Shown here: piece by piece, positions 42,643 to 50,036 of the stretch
Layout: each line of letters begins with the position of its first letter
How positions within the stretch are numbered: position 1 is the stretch's first letter
NCBI GenBank assembly: GCA_016721825.1
Contig: JADKHI010000001.1
Location: forward strand, 1,364,001-1,428,000
Reading direction: 5' to 3'
Length of the DNA stretch: 64,000 bases
Source: Flavobacteriales bacterium
GTDB taxonomy: Bacteria > Bacteroidota > Bacteroidia > Flavobacteriales_F > PHOS-HE28
Position numbers and translations under genes: made by a program
Notes under the pieces: model-generated
Databases searched by the model: none
What the model was told of the DNA's origin: nothing
The model's input: only the letters and a program-made list of their open reading frames with translations

Positions 42643-42676
42643 GAACACCCCGATACCCTCTCACAGGCACCGGGGT
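42643..42676. terminator. hairpin between convergent genes
   Basis: ACACCCCG pairs with CGGGGTGT across a loop of about 18 bases, just past the unknown gene at 42170-42547 and before the YtxH stop (reverse strand). Confidence 0.5.
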
Positions 42677-42700
42677 GTCGCAGTGGCCGAGCGCGAACGC

Positions 42701-43015
42701 TTAGCCTTTGTAGCCTCCGTTGGCGGTGCTACGCGCGGTGTTGGCAGCTTCACCTGCCGCATCCTTTGCGCGGTCCTTCATCGCGTTCATAGTCTCCTTG
42801 CCTTTACCGGCCAGGTCGCTTGCTTCGCCTTTCAATTTCTCGATCAGCTCGCTGCCCTCCTCCATCATATCCGTAAGGCTGTCGCGCAGGTCGGATCCCT
42901 TCCGGGCGATCTTCCTGCGTGTGTCCTTACCTGACGCGGGTGCGAAAAGGAGACCGATAGCGGCACCGGCGGCAAGTGCGGCAAGTGCGATAGCGACGTT
43001 GTTCTTGGTTGACAT
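42701..43015 (-). CDS. YtxH-domain small membrane protein
   Basis: This is a 104-residue protein: a helix (NVAIALAALAAGAAIGLLFAP) and the phrase ASGKDTRRKIARKGSDLRDSLTDMMEEGSELIEKLKGEA typical of the YtxH domain, then an Ala/Lys/Glu coiled tail like LEA or CsbD-type stress proteins. Members of this family are general-stress induced in Bacillus and common in Bacteroidota. The start at 43015 follows homology; the upstream open frame has none. An imperfect TGGCACG element lies 45-58 bases upstream on the same strand. Confidence 0.88.
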   Translation of the reverse strand: MSTKNNVAIALAALAAGAAIGLLFAPASGKDTRRKIARKGSDLRDSLTDMMEEGSELIEKLKGEASDLAGKGKETMNAMKDRAKDAAGEAANTARSTANGGYKG

Positions 43016-43216
43016 GCTCGTGTGGGGTTTTTGGTTGAGAAGTGTCCGATCGCTTCTCTTCAAGATCGTGCCATGCCCATGCGCCGCGCGCATCCTCAAT
43101 GATATCAAGGCCTTTGGACGAGATCGGCGCGGATCCACGGTTGGGCATGTGGGTCGTATCATCCACGATCGAGGTGTGCGCTCCACACCAGCGCGAGCTC
43201 CGTTAGTCTAGTGTGC

Positions 43217-43251
43217 GAACGGGCCGCAACGTTCACACGTGCGGCCCGTTC
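43217..43251 (-). terminator. hairpin terminator after the lipoprotein gene
   Basis: GAACGGGCCGCA pairs perfectly with TGCGGCCCGTTC (12-bp stem), 43 bases past the stop at 43294. Confidence 0.75.
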
Positions 43252-43293
43252 GGTTCGCCCGAGGTCACTCGAGCTCATGTAGAAGTGGTCTGC

Positions 43294-43749
43294 TCAATGG
43301 CCATCCTTGTCCTTGTCAGCATCGGTCTTGCGATCGATGATCTCCGCTTGACGCTGGAACCAGTTATCCACATCCTCCGTGGTCTTGCGGGTGCCCTCTT
43401 TCACATCCTTCCAGGTCTCGTTGGTCGAACGATCCACCTCACCAATCCCATCCTCCAAGCGCTTCATCTGGTCCTTCAGTTCCACGCGCGAGGCTTCCCA
43501 TTCCTGCTGCTGCTCCTTGGTCGTTCCGGGCTCCTTCAACTTGGCTTCCACCTTGACCAAGCGAATGGCCAACTTCTCGTGCAAGGCACGCATGTTCTTG
43601 GCCGCATCGTCCTTGGCTTGGGTGATGTCCTCCAAAGCGTTGTCCACCTGCTTCTCCATACGGGTCTCCTCTTTCGGAGCGTTGTTGCACGCCACAAGGC
43701 CGAGCGTTGCTCCCATCAGGGATAGGTTGATGATGATCTTCGAGTTCAT
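43294..43749 (-). CDS. coiled-coil lipoprotein
   Basis: This is a 151-residue protein with a lipoprotein signal (IIINLSLMGATLGLVACN, Cys near residue 21). An almost wholly helical, charged region follows (MRALHEKLAIRLVKVEAKLKEPGTTKEQQQEWEASRVELKDQMKRLED), and the C-terminus is Asp/Lys-rich (DADKDKDGH). No family is recognised. It is preceded by a -24/-12-like element (43775-43789) and shares the palindrome at 43922-43937 with the divergent holin-like gene. Confidence 0.75.
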   Translation of the reverse strand: MNSKIIINLSLMGATLGLVACNNAPKEETRMEKQVDNALEDITQAKDDAAKNMRALHEKLAIRLVKVEAKLKEPGTTKEQQQEWEASRVELKDQMKRLEDGIGEVDRSTNETWKDVKEGTRKTTEDVDNWFQRQAEIIDRKTDADKDKDGH

Positions 43750-43774
43750 GGTTCTGGTGTTTGACGGACCCCTG

Positions 43775-43789
43775 TCAATTCGGACGCCA
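43775..43789 (-). promoter_or_regulatory. -24/-12-like promoter
   Basis: The reverse strand reads TGGCGTCCGAATTGA: GG-N10-G spacing with TTGA instead of TTGC. The inferred transcript start is about 14 bases before the lipoprotein start at 43749. Confidence 0.45.
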
Positions 43790-43921
43790 GAATGGCCGTC
43801 CATGTTGCTGGCGACGGCACTGCCTTACAGTACGAAGGAGCAGCGAAGGGCGCTCGATATTCCTCCCGCTGAGCTTCCAATGCGAACACAGGATGCCACG
43901 GGGCAACGCCGACCCAGGATC

Positions 43922-43937
43922 GGGGAAGAGCTACCCC
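43922..43937. promoter_or_regulatory. activator-site palindrome, copy B
   Basis: GGGGAA-GAGC-TACCCC has one arm mismatch. Its centre is 107 bases upstream of the holin-gene -24 element and 140 bases upstream of the lipoprotein -24 element, so it could serve both divergent promoters. Confidence 0.55.
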
Positions 43938-44035
43938 ATAACGTGAGCATCCGGTCTGGCTCATCCGCTCCGCGGTAAGCAGCACTTGTATGCGATATCG
44001 GGCTCAGAAGTAGGTGTGCGAGAAACCCAAGCCTC

Positions 44036-44050
44036 TGGCCGGTGAATTGC
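44036..44050 (+). promoter_or_regulatory. -24/-12 (sigma-54) promoter, consensus-like
   Basis: TGGCCGGTGAATTGC matches sigma-54 spacing and both cores (TGGC and TTGC). The transcript would start about 13 bases before the ATG at 44075. Confidence 0.65.
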
Positions 44051-44074
44051 GATCGGGTCGCAAAGCATCCATAC

Positions 44075-44485
44075 ATGCGAACCCAAGAGAACGGCACCAA
44101 CGATCGGACCCGTGCCCACATGCCAGGACGCGATCAGGAACTTGACTTCAGTGATTTCATGGAGGGCCTGGTGGTGGACACCAAAGCTTACGTATGTGCT
44201 GAGGCCGACCATCTGAAGCTTCACGCGATAGAGAAGGCCTCGGCGCTCATGGGCATGGTCATCCGTAAGACCGTGGTGGTCATCCTGCTCGGAACAGCGC
44301 TTCTGTTCCTCAACATCGCCCTTGGCATCTACCTAGGCGACGAGCTCAACTCGCGGCCCTTGGGGTTCGTGATCGTGGCGGGCACTTACCTTCTGTTGCT
44401 CGGCGCCTTCCATATCTGGTGGTCGCAAGGTGGTCGCGACCGCTTCCTGATCGACCGTATCAACGACCTGAGCAATGATGACTAA
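44075..44485 (+). CDS. holin-like (phage holin superfamily III type) membrane protein
   Basis: This is a 136-residue protein. An N-terminal polar region (RTQENGTNDRTRAHMPGRDQELD) precedes an amphipathic helix, two membrane helices (VVVILLGTALLFLNIALGIYLG and LGFVIVAGTYLLLLGAFHIWW) and a charged tail. The pattern fits the chromosomal holin-superfamily proteins (DUF1469-like) of general-stress clusters; no phage genes are nearby. The start at 44075 gives a leader of about 13 bases from the predicted sigma-54 start; an ATG at 44120 is an alternative. The stop overlaps the next gene. Confidence 0.8.
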   Translation: MRTQENGTNDRTRAHMPGRDQELDFSDFMEGLVVDTKAYVCAEADHLKLHAIEKASALMGMVIRKTVVVILLGTALLFLNIALGIYLGDELNSRPLGFVIVAGTYLLLLGAFHIWWSQGGRDRFLIDRINDLSNDD

Positions 44486-44906
44486 GCAGTACAACAGCCT
44501 AGCTGAATTCCATGCGGTCCGCGCGCAGGCGCGTGAAGCGCGGCAAGAGAAGAAGGAACGTCTTGCCCAACGCTGGGCGACCATCAAGGACCCGCATACC
44601 CGGGGAATACTGCTTCGAGATGCACTGGGCGATGCGCTCAGGAGCTGGACGCCGTACAAGCGCGTCAGTGAGTTGCTGCAGGGTCGCGTATCGGGCTCGA
44701 CCGTGGCGGCGGTCGGTATGGCGGTGGCTTCCGCCCAAAGTGGTCTTGGGCGCAGACTGTTGTTCTCCGGGATCAGCATGCTCTTGGGCAAGGCGATCGG
44801 TCAACCGCAACAGAACGGACCGGGGCTTCTAAGCTCCTTGGCCACTGCGTTCGGTAGTGGTGTGCGGTACATGCGCGAACGGCGCGCCGCCCGGCGAACG
44901 GCATAG
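44475..44906 (+). CDS. unknown protein of the stress operon
   Basis: This is a 143-residue protein that starts MMTKQYNSLAEFHAVRAQAREARQEKKERLAQRWATIKD, a basic helix. A Gly/Ala/Ser-rich weakly hydrophobic middle follows (VAAVGMAVASAQSGLGRRLLFSGISMLLGKAIG), and the tail is basic (RERRAARR). It overlaps the holin-like gene by 11 bases and is followed by the YihY gene, a three-gene arrangement. I do not recognise a family. It may be membrane-associated. Confidence 0.75.
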   Translation: MMTKQYNSLAEFHAVRAQAREARQEKKERLAQRWATIKDPHTRGILLRDALGDALRSWTPYKRVSELLQGRVSGSTVAAVGMAVASAQSGLGRRLLFSGISMLLGKAIGQPQQNGPGLLSSLATAFGSGVRYMRERRAARRTA

Positions 44907-44958
44907 GCCGACCACCCTTGGCGATCACCGAACGACGATGGAACGGACCTGAACGGCC

Positions 44959-45876
44959 ATGATGAAACCCTTCTTGAAACGCTCGACCATTACGGCGCGG
45001 ATCGCGGTGAAGGAGTTCTTTGCGAGCGACCCGATGGGCCAAGCGGCGGCCATCGCCTACTACACGATCTTCTCGCTCCCCGCCGTCATGATCATCACGG
45101 TGATGGTGGCGGCCACCATGTTCGATGAGAACGCAGTGCGCACTGCGTTGCTCACCCAAGCAGGTCGCTTGATCGGCAACGGAACCGCTGTTTCGTTGCA
45201 GGAAATGTTGCAGAACGCGGAGGTGTCCGAAACACGCTTCCTTGCCAAAGTCGTAGGCCTTACAGCTTTGGTGATCAGCGCAGGTTCCGTGTTCGCCAGC
45301 CTGCAATCCACTTTGAACCGCGTATGGAAAGTGGAAGCGAAGCCGGGTCGCGCGATCTTGAAGTACCTCTCCACACGGTTGCTGTCGCTGGCCTTGGTGG
45401 CCAGCTTCGGATTCCTGATGCTCGTCTCCTTGGTGCTCGATGCCTTGCTCGTGGCCTTTGGGCAACGGTTGGCCGTGATCCTCTCCGACACCACCGCTGT
45501 AGTTCTCGCGGTGCTCAACGTGGCCGTGTCCTTCAGCATCATCACCTTGATATTCGCGCTCATCTTCAAGGTGCTGCCCGATGCACGCATCAAGTGGGGA
45601 GACGTGTGGAGCGGTGCCGTGATCACGACCGCCTTGTTCACGCTTGGGAAGTACCTCATCGGCCTCTACATCGGCTTCAGTGGAGTCGGCGACACGTATG
45701 GGGCGGCCGGTGCTGTGGTGATCATCCTACTGTGGGTCTATTACTCCACCGTCATCTTGATCTACGGTGCGCACTACACGCATGTGCACACGCGTGACCA
45801 CGGTAGTGGCGTCCGCCCCTCGGCCCATGCGACGGACGCGGCCGCATGCACCGCACCGGAATCGCCTACGAAGTAG
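44959..45876 (+). CDS. YihY/virulence factor BrkB-family membrane protein
   Basis: This is a 305-residue protein with six helices. The family start FFASDPMGQAAAIAYYTIFSLPAVMIITVMV matches the YihY (formerly RNase BN) conserved region, where A-A-IAYY-IFS-P is the hallmark. QSTLNRVWKVEAKPGRAILKYLSTRLLSLALV and the C-terminal YGAAGAVVIILLWVYYSTVILIYGA are also typical. RNase activity is not supported for this family. The His-rich tail (HYTHVHTRDH) follows the last helix. It appears to be the last gene of the sigma-54-linked operon starting at 44075. Confidence 0.93.
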   Translation: MMKPFLKRSTITARIAVKEFFASDPMGQAAAIAYYTIFSLPAVMIITVMVAATMFDENAVRTALLTQAGRLIGNGTAVSLQEMLQNAEVSETRFLAKVVGLTALVISAGSVFASLQSTLNRVWKVEAKPGRAILKYLSTRLLSLALVASFGFLMLVSLVLDALLVAFGQRLAVILSDTTAVVLAVLNVAVSFSIITLIFALIFKVLPDARIKWGDVWSGAVITTALFTLGKYLIGLYIGFSGVGDTYGAAGAVVIILLWVYYSTVILIYGAHYTHVHTRDHGSGVRPSAHATDAAACTAPESPTK

Positions 45877-45881
45877 AACGC

Positions 45882-47501
45882 TCAACGGCTCAGTACTTCC
45901 GGTAAGAGGACCGCTTTGGTGCCTTCGCGGAGCCCGGACCACATGTAGTTGAACAAGGCGCGATCCTGGCGACGGGGGAATGAGAACCGGCCTTCACGCG
46001 GCGCGCCCTTGCTATCCAGATGGTTGTCCTGCACAAGCGTGTTCAGAAGCATCGTCTCCAGGCGGTTCATCGCCTCCTTTCGTTTCCTGCCACCGCTGGT
46101 CAACTTCAACCCTTGGTAGTTCATCAGCACCTCGCCCGATGCATGTTGGTCGTTCCCGATCATGTGGAACAGCACCGAGTGGATCCTCCCTTCCGTGCAA
46201 CGTACATCAAGCAAGGGTCCGGTGGCCTGGTTCAACACACTGAACGGCATGGCACCGATCTGCGCATTCAGATCGAAACGGTCGGTGGAGTCTTTGACGA
46301 AGCCTCGCAATACCATGGAAACGGGAGCAGTGCCGAAGGCGACGCAATGGGCCTGTATGGTGAAACCGCTCGTATCATCCACTTGGTTCCGTAGACCGGT
46401 GATGGTCGCACCCAACTGCCCGAAGGGTATGTCCGCATAACCCCGTTCCCGATCGGCGCGTTCGCGGTAGCGTACGTCCAATCGCTCCGCTACGACCGAA
46501 TCTGCCCCGCAGCCCACAGGAAACCGGCGCAACAAGGTCCCCAACAACGGCTGCTTCGCACTTGGGCCATCCTGCAGCGTCTTATCCCTGAGCACGTTCA
46601 CCTCTCCAGATGAAAACATCACCTTTCTCACTGACCAGATGCCATTGGAAAAGGCCTTGGCCAGTTCCATACCTGCGAGCCGGACAGTATCGATCCGCGC
46701 TTGGATCACATCCTTCTCGAACCGCAATGTGCTGCTGTGTTGCTCAAGACTATCCCTAGGGCCGATGGATGCCTGGAAAAGAGCGAACGTGCCGCTTACC
46801 TGATCCAGCGCGCAACGACCAACGGACCAGTGGTAGTTATCAGGAAGCGTTCCGGAAATGCCTCCCAAGGACAACGTCACTTCTTCCACGCTCCGTACGC
46901 CCTTCGACCCCGTAAGTGAACGGAGGTTCTTGCCATCGACCAACAGTCCTTCACCGGAGGTGCTGATCGTATCTCCCCCCATCGTGATCAGCATTATCGC
47001 ACGGCTTTCGACCATGAAGGAGCCGACTTCGATGGACCATGGCTTCTTAGTAGCCGCGGCCTTCGCATCCCCTTCCTGAGGATCTCCGACCTCGAACAGT
47101 CGCACACGCAACGCTGCTGATCGGACCCGCAACGTTCGGACGGACAACTTGTTGTGAAAGAGGATGTCGGTCACGGACAATCCGGTGACCTCCAACGTAT
47201 CCAAGCGGCCACCCACCTGAGCGAACGCTCCCGAACAAGGATCGCTCTCCAAGAAGGAAAGACCAACGATGAGCACGCGGCCATCAAGAAGATCCACCGC
47301 GATCTTGGGTGGCGAAGTGTGGTCAATGGTAGCGCATGCTTGTGCGGCGAGCTCGTCAAGCTGGGTCCGCAACGTGCTCTCCGCCACCCGTTCTCCACCC
47401 CAATACAAAGCAGCTAGCGCGAGCACAATTGCCAGCGACCAGATCACCGCACGGCCGACGAACCTGCGCGAGTTCCCCGGCGAGCTTCCCGGCCTGCTCA
47501 T
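45882..47501 (-). CDS. AsmA/DUF748-like membrane-anchored protein
   Basis: This is a 539-residue protein with an N-terminal helix (AVIWSLAIVLALAALYWGGERVA) and a large beta-rich extracytoplasmic region. It contains IAVDLLDGRVLIVGLSFLESDPC, LSVRTLRVRSAALRVRLFEVGD and a C-terminal MNYQGLKLTSGGRKRKEAMNRLETMLLNTLVQD segment. The latter resembles the end of DUF748/AsmA-like proteins. It has the same general role as the protein at 39198, without close identity. It overlaps the lmo0937-like gene by 4 bases, so it is translated from the same message, driven by the -24/-12-like element at 47692. Confidence 0.75.
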   Translation of the reverse strand: MSRPGSSPGNSRRFVGRAVIWSLAIVLALAALYWGGERVAESTLRTQLDELAAQACATIDHTSPPKIAVDLLDGRVLIVGLSFLESDPCSGAFAQVGGRLDTLEVTGLSVTDILFHNKLSVRTLRVRSAALRVRLFEVGDPQEGDAKAAATKKPWSIEVGSFMVESRAIMLITMGGDTISTSGEGLLVDGKNLRSLTGSKGVRSVEEVTLSLGGISGTLPDNYHWSVGRCALDQVSGTFALFQASIGPRDSLEQHSSTLRFEKDVIQARIDTVRLAGMELAKAFSNGIWSVRKVMFSSGEVNVLRDKTLQDGPSAKQPLLGTLLRRFPVGCGADSVVAERLDVRYRERADRERGYADIPFGQLGATITGLRNQVDDTSGFTIQAHCVAFGTAPVSMVLRGFVKDSTDRFDLNAQIGAMPFSVLNQATGPLLDVRCTEGRIHSVLFHMIGNDQHASGEVLMNYQGLKLTSGGRKRKEAMNRLETMLLNTLVQDNHLDSKGAPREGRFSFPRRQDRALFNYMWSGLREGTKAVLLPEVLSR

Positions 47502-47662
47502 AGAGGTCCTTTACGTCCGCTGAACAAGCGATACACGAGGCCGATCAGGGCCAGGACCAGGAGCACGTGGATCAAGCTGCCCACCATTGCGCCGAAACCG
47601 ATGTAGCCGATGAGCCATCCGACGACGAGGAGGACGATGACGATGTTGAGCAGGTTGTTCAT
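47498..47662 (-). CDS. lmo0937-family small membrane protein, copy 1
   Basis: This is a 54-residue hydrophobic protein, MNNLLNIVIVLLVVGWLIGY with FGAMVGSLIHVLLVLALIGLVYRLFSGR after it. It has two helices and a basic end. It matches the lmo0937-type family and is nearly identical to the copy at 53555. It is the first gene of an operon with the AsmA-like gene (overlap of 4 bases). A longer upstream frame lacks similarity. Confidence 0.85.
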   Translation of the reverse strand: MNNLLNIVIVLLVVGWLIGYIGFGAMVGSLIHVLLVLALIGLVYRLFSGRKGPL

Positions 47663-47691
47663 GATGATCGGGTGATTGATGCCTCCGCAGT

Positions 47692-47706
47692 TCAGCCATC
47701 GTGCCA
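47692..47706 (-). promoter_or_regulatory. -24/-12-like promoter of lmo0937 copy 1
   Basis: The reverse strand reads TGGCACGATGGCTGA, identical to the element at 53745-53759 except the last base. The transcript would start about 18 bases before the start at 47662. Confidence 0.55.
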
Positions 47707-47780
47707 GAACATTCTCTCCCAAGATATCCACGAACAACTGACCTGGATGACGTTCGATCGGGGCGTCCGTGCCCGATCGT

Positions 47781-47796
47781 GGGGAGAGATCTCCCT
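47781..47796. promoter_or_regulatory. activator-site palindrome, copy C
   Basis: GGGAG-AGAT-CTCCC within GGGGAGAGATCTCCCT has perfect 5-bp arms. Its centre is 82 bases from the -24 element of lmo0937 copy 1; the equivalent distance at copy D is 83. Confidence 0.6.
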
Positions 47797-48141
47797 ATGG
47801 AACATTGGACCGAAAGCGCTTCGCTCAACGAGCCATGCCTACGATGGATACGGACAGTGCACTCGACCCCACGCGGAACTGGCCGGGAACGATAGTGCTT
47901 TTGCTCGCGAGCTCCAGGCCCTGTGGGTCAGTGTCCGCAGGGAGGTTCCGGTTCGTTGGAAGTTGCGCATCCGGGAATGTACCGCTCTGAAGTTCGAAGC
48001 GCTACGCGTTGAACATTGATACGGTTCCGACAATGTCCCGTCCCGCAAACAGGCTAACTTCACCCCACGTTCTGTAACGCGCTGTCCAACGGCCTTTCGA
48101 CCACCGGAAGAGCCTTTCACTATGAACCCGCTGCCCCTGCT
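47797..48141. other. gap before the KaiC module
   Basis: This 345-base stretch between copy C and the KaiC-linked genes has only short frames: 32 residues from 47800, about 50 from 47835. I see no conserved promoter; the only GG-N10-GC hit is at 47924-47938 and is too far from the gene to trust. The region may hold the regulatory DNA of the KaiC operon. Confidence 0.4.
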
Positions 48142-48546
48142 GTGCGCGTGTTGGCCGAAAGGCTGTTGAAAGAAGAGCGCGACAACAGCAACGGCTCCAA
48201 CGACACGGCAGGTGGACGGGTTTGCGCCAAGCTTGGTGCCTCTCTTTCCAAACTGGCCGGTACCGCAGGTTATCGATCGCTCCTTTCGCGCGCGCTGGCC
48301 CTCGCACAGGCCAACGTGCCTTGGCTCAAGGAAGTGAGCGTCCTGCCCGATGCGCGATTGAACGGCTTGGATCCCGGGCAACCTGGCAGGAACAAGGAGG
48401 AATTCGTGAGTGGTGAAGTGGCGCTCGTGGCCCACCTCTTGGGCCTGCTGCACACCTTCATCGGCGAACCGCTCACACTTCAACTGGTGAAAGAAGCATG
48501 GCCAGCGATCGTCCCAAGATCCTCCACAGATAGCCAGACCCTATGA
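48142..48546 (+). CDS. small protein encoded directly before KaiC-like ATPase
   Basis: This is a frame of 134 residues ending in an overlap with the KaiC-like gene. It starts MRVLAERLLKEERDNSNGSNDT and continues KLGASLSKLAGTAGYRSLLSRALALAQANVPWLKEV. The end, ALVAHLLGLLHTFIGEPLTLQLVKEAWPAI, I associate with small proteins found before KaiC-like genes in other bacteria. The GTG at 48142 is the best available start, since no ATG is in frame; the true start may be a few codons away. The stop overlaps the ATPase start by 4 bases (ATGA). Confidence 0.65.
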   Translation: MRVLAERLLKEERDNSNGSNDTAGGRVCAKLGASLSKLAGTAGYRSLLSRALALAQANVPWLKEVSVLPDARLNGLDPGQPGRNKEEFVSGEVALVAHLLGLLHTFIGEPLTLQLVKEAWPAIVPRSSTDSQTL

Positions 48547-50015
48547 CAAAGCGCACCAAAGTCGCCATCCGGAAACTGCCTACGGGCGTGCCGGGCTTGG
48601 ACCAGATCCTCGGTGGCGGTCTGCCCGAGTTCTCCTTCAACATCATTGCGGGCACACCGGGCTGCGGCAAAACCACCCTCGCGCATCAGATCGCCTTTGC
48701 CAATGCGACAGCCGAGCGACCAGCGCTCTACTTCACCATACTCGGTGAGCCCGCGCTGAAGATGCTGCGCTACCAGCAGCAGTATGATTTCTATGACGAG
48801 ACCATGATGGGTAGCGCCATCCGTTTCATCAACCTGAGCGAGCAAGTCCTGAAGGGTGATTGGAACGTGGTACTGGACGCGATCATCTCCGAGGTGGAAG
48901 CGGCGAACCCCGCCATCGTGATCGTGGATTCCTTCCGCAGCATGGCGCGCAAATTCAACGGTGCCAGCGGCGAAACGGATCTGCAAAGCATGGTGCAACG
49001 CCTGGCCATGCACTTGACCAGCTGGCAGGCCACCACCTTTCTGCTGGGCGAATACTCCGAAACGGAACTGAGCGGCGATGCGGTGTTCACCGTGGCTGAT
49101 GGCATCATCACCCTGCACCAGAGCCTGAACCGCAACAGCATGGTGCGCAAGATGCAGGTGATGAAGTGCCGCGGGCAGGACACGCTGCCCGGTATGCACA
49201 TCTTCCGCATCACCAACGCGGGCCTTCAGGCGTTCCCGCGCATGCTGGGCTTGGCGCCCTTGCGGAGCCAGAAGCGCACCGGTCGCCGACTTTCCACGGG
49301 CATCGCGGAGCTGGACACCATGACGGGCGGCGGAATTCCCGAGGGCGACAGCATCCTGATCGCCGGCGCCAGCGGTACAGGCAAGTCGATCCTCTGCACG
49401 CAGTTCATTGCCGAAGGATTGCGCCAGGGCGAAGCGGCCATCATCGCCGTGTTCGAAGAGCGCCCTGCGGAATACGCCAACCGCGCGGCCACCTTCGGGT
49501 TGGACCTGAAGTCGCCGCAAAAGACCGACAAGCTGGAGATCCTGTATTTGCGACCCTTGGACCTTTCCGTGGACGAGGCGCTGTACGAGATCATGGAGGC
49601 GGCGAAACGCGTCGGTGCGAAACGCCTGGTGATCGATTCGCTCGCCGGGTTCGAACGCGCCCTCGCACCCGACTTCCGCGAGGATTTCGAGGAGTCGCTC
49701 TACCGCATGTTCGTGGCCCTCACCGGCATCGGTGTCACCATCATGAGCACCCTGATGCTGGAGGAGTCCTTCACCAAGCCACCCTCGAGCAACTACTCCA
49801 TCTCCTTCCTCACGGACGACATCATCCGCATGCGTTACGTGGAGATCGATGGGCAGATGCGCAAGATCATGATGGTGTCCAAGATGCGCGGCGGTGATCA
49901 CAGCAAGCACATCCGCGAATACGAGATCTCGGGTAGGGGTATCGAATTGAGAAGCTCGGGGCTCGAAGGATTCCACGGCCTGACCACCGGCCTGCCTGCG
50001 CGCGTGCGATCCTAG
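48543..50015 (+). CDS. KaiC-like double-domain RecA-family ATPase
   Basis: This is a 490-residue protein with two RecA/KaiC domains. The first Walker A is GTPGCGKT (residues 37-44) and the second GASGTGKS (275-282). Each has a LD.ILGGGLP-type lead (GLDQILGGGLPEF and AELDTMTGGGIPEGD). The second domain keeps the catalytic Glu pair in AVFEERPAEY, while the first has YFTILGEPALK, so one of the two is replaced. In cyanobacteria KaiC is the clock phosphoprotein; here no kaiA or kaiB is present. It lies between a small protein and a hybrid histidine kinase, implying a signalling switch rather than a proven clock. Confidence 0.9.
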   Translation: MTKRTKVAIRKLPTGVPGLDQILGGGLPEFSFNIIAGTPGCGKTTLAHQIAFANATAERPALYFTILGEPALKMLRYQQQYDFYDETMMGSAIRFINLSEQVLKGDWNVVLDAIISEVEAANPAIVIVDSFRSMARKFNGASGETDLQSMVQRLAMHLTSWQATTFLLGEYSETELSGDAVFTVADGIITLHQSLNRNSMVRKMQVMKCRGQDTLPGMHIFRITNAGLQAFPRMLGLAPLRSQKRTGRRLSTGIAELDTMTGGGIPEGDSILIAGASGTGKSILCTQFIAEGLRQGEAAIIAVFEERPAEYANRAATFGLDLKSPQKTDKLEILYLRPLDLSVDEALYEIMEAAKRVGAKRLVIDSLAGFERALAPDFREDFEESLYRMFVALTGIGVTIMSTLMLEESFTKPPSSNYSISFLTDDIIRMRYVEIDGQMRKIMMVSKMRGGDHSKHIREYEISGRGIELRSSGLEGFHGLTTGLPARVRS

Positions 50016-50036
50016 CGGAGCCGACAAGCCACGAAG

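Noticed and set aside
43060..43073. TGGCACGATCTTGA before the YtxH gene as a -24/-12 promoter
   Set aside because: The match to TGGCACGAT of the lmo0937 promoters is striking, but the distance between the two cores is one base short and the leader is longer than for the others.
44075..44485. Prophage remnant suggested by the holin-like gene
   Set aside because: No other phage genes, integrase or att sites are near; chromosomal holin-superfamily proteins are common in stress clusters.
47567..48019. Forward frame of 150 codons over the gap between lmo0937 copy 1 and the KaiC genes
   Set aside because: Its first part is antisense to the lmo0937-like gene and crosses the conserved promoter and palindrome; the rest has no recognisable motif. 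A short gene near its end cannot be fully excluded.
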